Assembly (NCBI GenBank): GCA_937892995.1
Contig: CALBJS010000058.1
Location: forward strand, 1 to 6,944
Source of the DNA: an uncultured Peptococcaceae bacterium
Lineage (GTDB): Bacteria; Bacillota; Desulfitobacteriia; Desulfitobacteriales; Syntrophobotulaceae
Direction: 5' to 3'
Length of the DNA: 6,944 bases
This document shows positions 1-4,952 of this stretch, piece by piece. The notes beneath the pieces were generated by a model, which worked only from the letters and a program-made list of their open reading frames with translations, was not told where the DNA came from and did no database searches. The first letter of the stretch is position 1, and every line of letters begins with the position of its first letter. The position numbers were made by a program, and so were the translations under genes.

Positions 1-15
1 AATTTTCTCAGACAT
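1..15 (-). CDS. First five codons of an unidentified gene cut by the window edge
   Basis: An ATG at 15-13 opens a frame reading M-S-E-K-I that runs off the window. Support for a real start is the very strong Shine-Dalgarno AAGGAGGAG at 32-24, eight bases upstream. Five residues do not allow any identification. The gene lies downstream of the terminator at 244-286 and so probably has its own promoter inside the 230-nt leader. Confidence 0.6.
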
Positions 16-23
16 ATTCGCAG

Positions 24-67
24 CTCCTCCTTGGTATAGGTTGGTGTGGTAACTTTATCTTACCAAG
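24..67 (-). promoter_or_regulatory. Shine-Dalgarno with an overlapping inverted repeat
   Basis: Seen: in the minus-strand transcript CUUGGUA (67-61) can pair with UACCAAG (36-30), a perfect 7-bp match with a 24-nt loop. The 3' arm shares its last three bases with the Shine-Dalgarno AAGGAGGAG (32-24). The 5' arm region also has two competing partners inside the loop: a UUACC and an ACCAA element. Inference: folding could modulate translation of the edge gene. No known riboswitch class or T-box signature is recognised. Confidence 0.4.
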
Positions 68-243
68 CAGTTGCGTTTATGTCTTTATTTATTAGACATG
101 CTTTTTTGAATTTGCGAAATTAATGATACCTTATCCCGAAACCGCTTGAAATAAGGCTATTTTCCCTCTATCAACAACGCACATTCAACATGCCTTGATG
201 ATGCCGCTGGAACCTAGCAGGGTCTTATAATTAGATAATAACG
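68..243 (-). promoter_or_regulatory. Untranslated leader with two further hairpins, no identified gene
   Basis: This stretch separates the terminator from the edge gene. It holds a hairpin GCCUUAU/AUAAGGU (157-151 with 134-128, one G-U pair, 16-nt loop) and a smaller one AUGUCU/AGACAU (99-94 with 84-79, 9-nt loop). A weak promoter candidate is TTCAAG (150-145), 16-bp spacer, TATCAT (128-123). A 17-codon frame from the ATG at 184 to a stop at 131 has no Shine-Dalgarno. No tRNA, T-box or recognisable riboswitch core was seen. Confidence 0.3.
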
Positions 244-286
244 AAGGAGCCGTACTGAAATAACTAAGTTTTCAGCACAGCCCCTT
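244..286 (-). terminator. Rho-independent terminator
   Basis: A 17-bp stem (286-270 with 260-244) has a 9-nt loop. Read on the minus strand, all differences between the arms are G-U wobbles; read on the plus strand they become A-C mismatches, so the active strand is minus. A modest U-rich tail (UUCGUUAUUAU) follows. It sits 35 nt after the stop of the CWB2 remnant and was probably that gene's terminator. It may now end transcripts coming from the GT2-agmatinase pair, since no good terminator was seen directly after agmatinase. Confidence 0.75.
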
Positions 287-320
287 TCCCTCTTTCAATC
301 GCTTTTCTCTGCCGGAATGC

Positions 321-437
321 TTATTTCAAGCTGATCTCGTCTTTCACCTTGTCCGAAACAGCTCCCCAGCTGCCGAAGATATAGAGTTTTTCAATGTCCA
401 GCCCTTTCAGATAATCCCAAACTTGGGAACACAAATA
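321..437 (-). pseudogene. C-terminal remnant of a cell-wall-binding repeat 2 (CWB2) surface protein
   Basis: Thirty-eight codons between a TAA at 440-438 and a TAA at 323-321 translate to a tail containing the stretch LDIEKLYIFGSWGAVSDKV. This matches the end of the CWB2 repeat (Pfam PF04122, usual form 'kvyilGGegaVSdkV'), which anchors clostridial surface proteins to the wall. No start codon with a Shine-Dalgarno, signal peptide or further repeats exist, so about the last third of one repeat survives. Similarity fades near the Ser-Gln-Val-Trp codons around 429-417. Upstream, 438-553 is AT-rich with only weak hairpins and no gene. The remnant is followed by its terminator. The alternative, a chance ORF, is unlikely given the motif. 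Confidence 0.65.
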
Positions 438-553
438 TTAATAATATATCGAAGAATTTTTTACTCTGACGGAGATTAATAGTTTTTCTATTCTTTAATT
501 TACCTTAAGTTTTTGGGAGTTTTTATTATTTGTCCCCGGGATGGGTGTTGCTA

Positions 554-1426
554 CTATAAAAAGGACAATAAGGCTTCTCTGACAATTTTAGCTGCCAAGA
601 TAGCAGTCCTTTCACTGAAATCCAACTGGGGACACACTTCTACCAGATCAAATCCCACAACATTAAGATCCCCTAAAAGATGAATCGCTTGGATGATCTC
701 TCTGGAAGTACAACCTCCCGGCTCCTGAGTTCCCGTGCCGGGGGCAAAAGCGGGGTCTACCACGTCGATATCTAAAGAGACAAAGACCGGATAGCCTTTT
801 AATTCTTCATTTACTTCTTTAAGCGGTTTTAAGACTTCATGCGGATACAGCCTTGTGTTTTTCTCGGCGTATTCGAATTCTTCTTTTATACCTGAACGAA
901 TTCCAAACTGAAATACTCTCCCCGGCCCTAACACTTCAGCTACCTTGTACATCACTGTCGAATGGGAAAGTTCTTCACCATAATAGTCTTTTCTAAGGTC
1001 CGCATGGGCATCAAAATGGATGATTCGTAAATCAGGATATTTTCGGACAAAGGCTTTTACGATCGGATAACTTACTAGGTGTTCTCCACCTAAGAAGATT
1101 GGAAACTTACTATCTTCAAGAAGGATACCGGCCGCTTTCTCGATCATCTCCAAAGAAGCACCTGCATTACCAAAAGGAAGTGCTAGATCACCTAGATCAC
1201 AATAATTGTAATCCTTTAGGCTTCGATTCAGATAGAAACTATATTCTTCAAGAGCAGTCGAAACATTTCTAATAGCTAAGGGACCATTTCTGGCCCCCGG
1301 TCGATAACTTACCGTATAATCCATGGGTAGCCCCATAATAACTGCCTGAGCTTGTTCATAAGAGGACTTGGCTCCCATAAATATCCCTAGTCTTTCTATT
1401 GTTCCGTTAAATTTTCCTTTAGACAT
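554..1426 (-). CDS. speB: Agmatinase-family ureohydrolase
   Basis: A 290-residue cytoplasmic ureohydrolase (arginase/agmatinase family), normal in length. Agmatinase hydrolyses agmatine to putrescine and urea. The binuclear Mn motifs are all present: GGEH (His116), FDAHAD (Asp139, His141, Asp143) and SLDIDVVDP (Asp219, Asp221). The agmatinase-type GTGTQEPGG lies at 231-238, and SHSTV, with the His expected near the substrate, at 154-158. The N-terminal region carries the typical 'GLPMDYTVSYRPGARNGPLAIR' type block (32-53). The ATG has a moderate GAGGGG Shine-Dalgarno about 8 bases upstream. It lies 96 nt behind the GT2 gene with no terminator seen between, so cotranscription is likely. No speE or arginine decarboxylase gene is in view, so a related guanidino substrate cannot be excluded; family assignment is firm, substrate less so. 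Confidence 0.92.
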   Translation of the reverse strand: MSKGKFNGTIERLGIFMGAKSSYEQAQAVIMGLPMDYTVSYRPGARNGPLAIRNVSTALEEYSFYLNRSLKDYNYCDLGDLALPFGNAGASLEMIEKAAGILLEDSKFPIFLGGEHLVSYPIVKAFVRKYPDLRIIHFDAHADLRKDYYGEELSHSTVMYKVAEVLGPGRVFQFGIRSGIKEEFEYAEKNTRLYPHEVLKPLKEVNEELKGYPVFVSLDIDVVDPAFAPGTGTQEPGGCTSREIIQAIHLLGDLNVVGFDLVEVCPQLDFSERTAILAAKIVREALLSFL

Positions 1427-1522
1427 CTTTATTCCCCTCTGGCAAATCCGTATATCCTATTTTTTTACTTTCTTTAGTACCTTAAAAATGTTTAATCTCC
1501 ATCTGCCCGAAGCATCACTTTT

Positions 1523-2791
1523 TTACTTAGATGCTACCTTCTCCTCAGTAATTATTTCCTTATAACTTATCGAACGAGTATGCCTGGTATGGGACCATTC
1601 TTTACGATTGCGATGCAAAAATCCGGCAAATATAATAGGAATCCAACTATACATGAAAACCGGGTATAAAATCAATCCCCAATAAGCTCTCCAAGGGACT
1701 CTATCTAAGAACAAAGCTATGGCCGGGAAAACCATAATCGCACCGGATACTATCTGCCAACTTATCCACGGAAAATAATAAAAAAGATTAGTATAGTAAG
1801 GATGGAGGAACGATAAGCCATGTATCAATAAAAAGAAAGTGCCTAAAATAGTGAAAAAAGGTTGGAAAAGATGGATGGCTGCATCAAAGAACATCCATTT
1901 TCTTTCTCTGAATCCTTTTTCTAAAAGAAGAATAAGGTACCTGCCGGCAACATCCACCTGACCTTGGGCCCAACGTTTACGTTGGCGGCAAGATTGCATA
2001 AAAGTAAGCGGTTTTTCATCATATACTACGGCATCATGTGCCCAACTTGTCTTCACGTCATAGAGTAAGGCTTTCATCGTGAATTCCAGGTCTTCAGTCA
2101 AGGAATGAGCACCCCAACCCACTTTCTTTAACACATCATAAGAGATGCACATACCAGTACCGGCCAAAGTATTAGAAATACCTAAATTAAACCGGGCTAA
2201 CTGAATAAGCCTGTTCATATACCAGAACGCTATGGAGAAAGTATTAGTAACCCAAGTATCATAAGGATTCTTAGAATCTATGTAACCTTGGATTATTTTT
2301 TCTCCCTCGCACAATTTATTATTCATCTCTAAAAGGAAATTATCCTTAACTAGATTATCGGCATCAAAGATTACAAAGGCATCGTAATCTTTATTTAAAG
2401 CATATACCTTTGCAAATAACCACTCTAGGGCATAACCTTTACCCCGTTTTGTATCATTATATCGTTGATAAACATTGGCCCCTGCCCTCCTAGCTAAAAA
2501 TGCTGTCTCATCTGTGCAATTATCAGCAACCACATAAATATCAAAAAGGGCTCGGGGATAATTTAAGCTTTTTAAATTATCAATTAATGGTACTATTACT
2601 TGTTCCTCGTTATGAGCAGCGACAACTATGGCAAATTTACTGACCGGGACGTAATCCTTCTTCTCCGGTTTTCTCTGCATCCCGATAATAGCAAGGATAA
2701 AATAGTAAAGTGTTATAAAAATGACTAAAAGTTGAATTGAAATCATAATTATATTAAAGATCTGTCCTAAAATGCTAGTATATGTCTCCAA
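1523..2791 (-). CDS. Processive family 2 glycosyltransferase, membrane protein
   Basis: A 422-residue membrane GT2 of the cellulose/hyaluronan/poly-GlcNAc synthase type, expected to polymerise a sugar from a UDP-sugar at the inner membrane. Order: an N-terminal hydrophobic span (about 8-37), a cytosolic catalytic domain (50-280), then a C-terminal membrane part with about three spans (305-328, 340-363, 370-392). Catalytic signatures are intact: VADN (Asp90), FDADN (Asp143, Asp145), TED (232-234) and QRKRW (270-274). No PilZ domain follows, so it is not a full BcsA. The start is TTG, supported by GAGGAGG at 2806-2800 with 8-base spacing; an internal ATG at codon 16 would cut into the first span. 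No partner synthase, deacetylase or exporter gene is in the window, so the polymer cannot be assigned. Confidence 0.88.
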   Translation of the reverse strand: METYTSILGQIFNIIMISIQLLVIFITLYYFILAIIGMQRKPEKKDYVPVSKFAIVVAAHNEEQVIVPLIDNLKSLNYPRALFDIYVVADNCTDETAFLARRAGANVYQRYNDTKRGKGYALEWLFAKVYALNKDYDAFVIFDADNLVKDNFLLEMNNKLCEGEKIIQGYIDSKNPYDTWVTNTFSIAFWYMNRLIQLARFNLGISNTLAGTGMCISYDVLKKVGWGAHSLTEDLEFTMKALLYDVKTSWAHDAVVYDEKPLTFMQSCRQRKRWAQGQVDVAGRYLILLLEKGFRERKWMFFDAAIHLFQPFFTILGTFFLLIHGLSFLHPYYTNLFYYFPWISWQIVSGAIMVFPAIALFLDRVPWRAYWGLILYPVFMYSWIPIIFAGFLHRNRKEWSHTRHTRSISYKEIITEEKVASK

Positions 2792-2805
2792 ATTATAAAC
2801 CTCCT

Positions 2806-2819
2806 CAATTTATAAATTG
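2806..2819. promoter_or_regulatory. 14-bp perfect palindrome beside the GT2 ribosome binding site
   Basis: CAATTTATAAATTG is its own reverse complement and touches the first base of the GAGGAGG Shine-Dalgarno of the GT2 gene. It could be an operator or a short mRNA hairpin. AT-rich palindromes of this size can also arise by chance in such sequence. Confidence 0.3.
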
Positions 2820-2876
2820 TAACAGATATCGTACCGGCCCGCAATAAAGCTTGTACAATATCTGGTTTTTAAAGTC

Positions 2877-2913
2877 TTTATATCTTTTAAAATGAATTTA
2901 AGACAATATTGTC
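2877..2913 (-). promoter_or_regulatory. Candidate promoter of the GT2-agmatinase pair with overlapping palindrome
   Basis: Minus-strand TTGTCT (2906-2901), an 18-bp spacer and TATAAA (2882-2877) give a plausible sigma-A promoter about 85 nt upstream of the TTG start. The -35 element lies inside a perfect 12-bp palindrome, GACAATATTGTC (2902-2913), placed where a repressor could block RNA polymerase. I do not recognise the palindrome as a known regulator box. The promoter call rests on sequence match only. Confidence 0.4.
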
Positions 2914-2944
2914 CATATATATCCACTTTTTTTGATCTAATCCT

Positions 2945-2969
2945 AAAAAATATTAAACTATTTAATATT
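2945..2969 (-). terminator. AT-only hairpin terminator after the membrane-protein gene
   Basis: AATATTAAA and TTTAATATT (2969-2961 with 2957-2949) form a perfect 9-bp stem with a 3-nt loop. On the minus strand it runs into TTTTTT (2950-2945). It lies 43 nt after the stop of the small membrane protein. The lack of G-C pairs makes it a weak terminator, so readthrough into the GT2 gene is possible. Confidence 0.45.
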
Positions 2970-3012
2970 GGTATAGAATAATGGCTAATAACAATTATAA
3001 AAACCGACTTTA

Positions 3013-3333
3013 TTATCTTCTGTTTCTGGAAAGTTTAAAATAAAGCATAACAATCATAGATATAATAAAAACCAATAATACTAAACTTATCTTTAGGGCG
3101 AAAAACACCGAAGACCAGTAGGTACCTGCGACTTGAGTACCACTTACCAAGGGAATCATATTTCTAAAGATTGCCGCAAAAGCCTGCCCAATTATGATCA
3201 ATAAGAAAATTCCCGATGCAATAAATAGTATTCCCATTACACCAAGCGGACTATCCAGCCGCCGTTTTTTAACAGAATGTCTTTTCCACCAATAATATTC
3301 AATAAGCAATTCACGACGAATACGCTCCCACAT
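3013..3333 (-). CDS. Small two-span membrane protein of unknown function
   Basis: A 106-residue protein. A basic, tryptophan- and tyrosine-rich N-terminus (1-29, with EYYWWKRH and VKKRR) is followed by a hydrophobic span at about 31-56, a short polar loop (57-73) and a second span at about 76-98, ending in a basic LSRNRR tail. Charge distribution suggests both ends are cytoplasmic. I do not recognise a family. The ATG has a classic TGAGGTGA Shine-Dalgarno (3347-3340) with 6-base spacing, which supports a real gene. It begins 75 nt after the PepT-like gene with no clear terminator between, so cotranscription is likely. No catalytic motif or signal-peptidase site is visible. Confidence 0.72.
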   Translation of the reverse strand: MWERIRRELLIEYYWWKRHSVKKRRLDSPLGVMGILFIASGIFLLIIIGQAFAAIFRNMIPLVSGTQVAGTYWSSVFFALKISLVLLVFIISMIVMLYFKLSRNRR

Positions 3334-3408
3334 AAATCGTCACCTCATTAATAGCTTATGAATATGTAGAGCTCTAAAGAATCTTAGACTAATAAATTTA
3401 GGATTCCC

Positions 3409-4518
3409 TTAGAAGACAGCCTCTTTTAAAATGCTGATCGTGAACTGTACTGCCTTTTCCATCTCGCTTATCTTTTGATACTCTTCCTTAGTATGAGGAT
3501 TTCCATTTCCTAAACCTAAAGCAACGCAAGGTATACCCCTAGAATTAAGAATATTGGCATCCAGTCCTCCTCCTGTTGCCTTAAGATTTACTTCTACCCC
3601 TAATATTTCTCCTGCCTTAATAGCAGTCGTAATGGCAGGGTGTGTATGGGGTATAGTAAAAGCTTCGTAAGCTAGCTCTCTAATAATATTCAGCTTAGCG
3701 TTATGTTTCAATACCGCATTTTTAAAACTATCTATTATTTTCTGGGTTTCATTCTCTAACTTTGCTTTATCGCGACTCCTTACTTCTGCCTTAATATCGA
3801 CCTGTTCAGCGACAATGTTTCGTCCCTTACCGCCGTTAATAATACCAAAGTTACTCGTTGTCTCTTCATCTAACCTTCCGGAGGGAATACTGTTAATAGC
3901 TTCTGAGACCACTACGATGGCATTAACCCCTGTTTCAGGTGCTAAGCCTGCGTGGGCGGCTTTACCTTCAACTACTAAGTCAAGGGTAATGTGAGAAGGA
4001 GAGGCATTTACTACAGTCCCAACCGGACCATCTCCATCTAAAACATAGCCGAATTTTGCTTGAAATTCATAGTCTAGGTTCTTAACTCCAATAAGTCCGA
4101 CTTCCTCTTGTACCGTAAAAAGGACTTCAATTGGGCCATGGGGTATAGTGCTATCCTCTTTAAGAATACTTAACACCCCTAAGATAACAGCAATTCCCGC
4201 TTTATCATCTGCACCCAGAATAGTATGTCCGTCACTGTAGATGAACCCATCTTTAACCTGAGGAATCATCCCTTCTGTAGAAACTATGGTGTCCATATGA
4301 GCAGCCAGCATGATCGTAGGTTTATCTTTGCCTCCCGGATATACCGCTATAATATTTCCAGTGTCACTCCCTGTTTGGCTGGCTGAATTATCTTCATATA
4401 TTTCAGCCCCCAGAGTTTGTAACCTTTTTTTTAAATAACTTGCTAGTTTACCTTCTTTTTTAGAAGGACTATTAATCTTAGTAAGCCCCAGGAATTCGTC
4501 GACAACATTTATTTTCAT
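3409..4518 (-). CDS. M20 family metallopeptidase, tripeptide aminopeptidase (PepT-like)
   Basis: A 369-residue cytoplasmic di-zinc peptidase of the M20 clan, closest in layout to the PepT-like subgroup that removes N-terminal residues from short peptides. Zinc ligands and catalytic residues are all visible: AAHMDT (His74, catalytic Asp76), GADDKAG (bridging Asp104), QEEVG (catalytic Glu138, ligand Glu139), LDGDG (Asp161) and NPHTKEE (His342). The lid/dimerisation domain spans about 175-290 and carries GKAAHAG with its conserved His189. GGGLDANILNSRGIP (317-330) is typical of this subgroup. The ATG is set by GGAGGT (4530-4525) with 6-base spacing. Length is slightly shorter than E. coli PepT (about 408), as expected for the PepT2-like type. 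Substrate preference cannot be told from sequence; a carboxypeptidase or deacetylase role is less likely. Confidence 0.88.
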   Translation of the reverse strand: MKINVVDEFLGLTKINSPSKKEGKLASYLKKRLQTLGAEIYEDNSASQTGSDTGNIIAVYPGGKDKPTIMLAAHMDTIVSTEGMIPQVKDGFIYSDGHTILGADDKAGIAVILGVLSILKEDSTIPHGPIEVLFTVQEEVGLIGVKNLDYEFQAKFGYVLDGDGPVGTVVNASPSHITLDLVVEGKAAHAGLAPETGVNAIVVVSEAINSIPSGRLDEETTSNFGIINGGKGRNIVAEQVDIKAEVRSRDKAKLENETQKIIDSFKNAVLKHNAKLNIIRELAYEAFTIPHTHPAITTAIKAGEILGVEVNLKATGGGLDANILNSRGIPCVALGLGNGNPHTKEEYQKISEMEKAVQFTISILKEAVF

Positions 4519-4558
4519 CTTATTACCTCCAGGTTTAGTTGCTTTTAAAAAATGCCTA

Positions 4559-4580
4559 TTATTATATAGACGTATAATAA
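4559..4580 (-). promoter_or_regulatory. Dyad over a -10-like element upstream of the PepT-like gene
   Basis: TTATTATA (4559-4566) and TATAATAA (4573-4580) are exact inverted repeats separated by 6 bases. The dyad includes a consensus TATAAT on the minus strand (4566-4561), 43 nt upstream of the ATG. No good -35 is seen at 16-18 bases. It could be an operator over a promoter, or simply AT-rich palindromic sequence. Confidence 0.3.
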
Positions 4581-4581
4581 A

Positions 4582-4770
4582 CTAAAATCTCTTCAATCCA
4601 CTCCCTAAAAAGTAGTTTCTTTTTAGGATTTTTTTATCACCTATATAATTCAACAAGAATTTAAACAATATGTAAATACTTAAATTGAATAGTCCTTTGA
4701 TTTCTTTTACTACTTTTATTTCATCTTTTTTATTATTTTGATTATAAACCTTTTGTCTGCAAAAACCCAT
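4582..4770 (-). CDS. Doubtful 62-codon ORF in the glpK-pepT gap
   Basis: An ATG at 4770 is preceded by GGAGGT (4783-4778) with 7-base spacing, an excellent Shine-Dalgarno, and opens 62 codons. The product is lysine- and asparagine-rich with one hydrophobic stretch around residues 27-43 and a basic tail. Against it: strongly AT-biased composition, no recognisable family, and an end that runs through the hairpin at 4604-4627. The same frame is open upstream of the ATG back to about 4844, so the ATG region might also be an internal part of an older, decayed gene. A spurious ORF is at least as likely as a real small protein. Confidence 0.25.
   Translation of the reverse strand: MGFCRQKVYNQNNKKDEIKVVKEIKGLFNLSIYILFKFLLNYIGDKKILKRNYFLGSGLKRF
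4604..4635 (+). terminator. Plus-oriented terminator-like hairpin without an obvious gene
   Basis: CCTAAAAAG (4604-4612) and CTTTTTAGG (4619-4627) form a perfect 9-bp stem with a 6-nt loop, followed on the plus strand by A and seven T residues (4629-4635). This is the shape of an intrinsic terminator for rightward transcription, yet no plus-strand gene lies to its left. On the minus strand no U-tract follows. It may stop antisense transcription from the PepT-like gene or be left over from a lost gene. Confidence 0.45.
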
Positions 4771-4886
4771 GTCCGCGACCTCCACAGGATAGTTCCTGTC
4801 ATTCAGGCTATATCTTAAACAGTGAAGAATCCGTGGATAATTTCAGCAATGATTATGATATACTTTTTGACGAAGACATGGAATAA
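4738..4886 (+). pseudogene. Possible 3' remnant of an unidentified plus-strand gene
   Basis: A plus-strand frame open from a TGA at 4698-4700 to a TAA at 4884-4886 has no ATG. Its last 49 or so codons look more protein-like than the surrounding sequence: three cysteines early (VCKNPCPRP, DSSCHSG) and a strongly acidic tail ending FDEDME. The plus strand is purine-rich here, and a hairpin lies 27 nt downstream (4913-4942). I recognise no family, and opposite-strand frames over the same bases are also open, so this is weak. If real it is a 5'-truncated fragment. Confidence 0.2.
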
Positions 4887-4912
4887 ACCTTAGCCTTTTC
4901 TGTAAAACTTTT

Positions 4913-4942
4913 TAGCCGATGCGTATTAATGTGCATCGGCTA
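4913..4942 (-). terminator. Hairpin after glpK, possibly bidirectional
   Basis: TAGCCGATGC and GCATCGGCTA form a perfect 10-bp, GC-containing stem with a 10-nt loop, starting 10 nt after the glpK stop. Position argues for the glpK terminator. However, on the minus strand the stem is followed by AAAAAG and only then TTTT, while on the plus strand it is followed by GTTATACTTCTTATT. Neither U-tract is classic, so direction is uncertain. Confidence 0.55.
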
Positions 4943-4952
4943 GTTATACTTC

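Noticed and set aside
131..184. 17-codon minus-strand frame in the leader as a regulatory leader peptide
   Set aside because: No Shine-Dalgarno and no run of a single amino acid codon; kept only as a note in the leader finding.
16..243. T-box or known metabolite riboswitch
   Set aside because: No T-box AGGGUGGNACCGCG core and no recognisable TPP, SAM, FMN, lysine, cobalamin or glycine motifs.
1505..1536. Inverted repeat GCATC/GATGC around the GT2 stop as a terminator
   Set aside because: Only 5 bp, with the T-run in the loop and no U-tract after the stem on the minus strand.
1368..1565. 65-codon plus-strand ORF
   Set aside because: It overlaps the agmatinase start and the GT2 3' end in antisense, has no good Shine-Dalgarno, and its hydrophobic composition follows from the AT-rich spacer.
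3368..3375. AGAGCTCT palindrome between the peptidase and membrane-protein genes
   Set aside because: Eight-base palindromes are expected by chance and nothing around it suggests a site.
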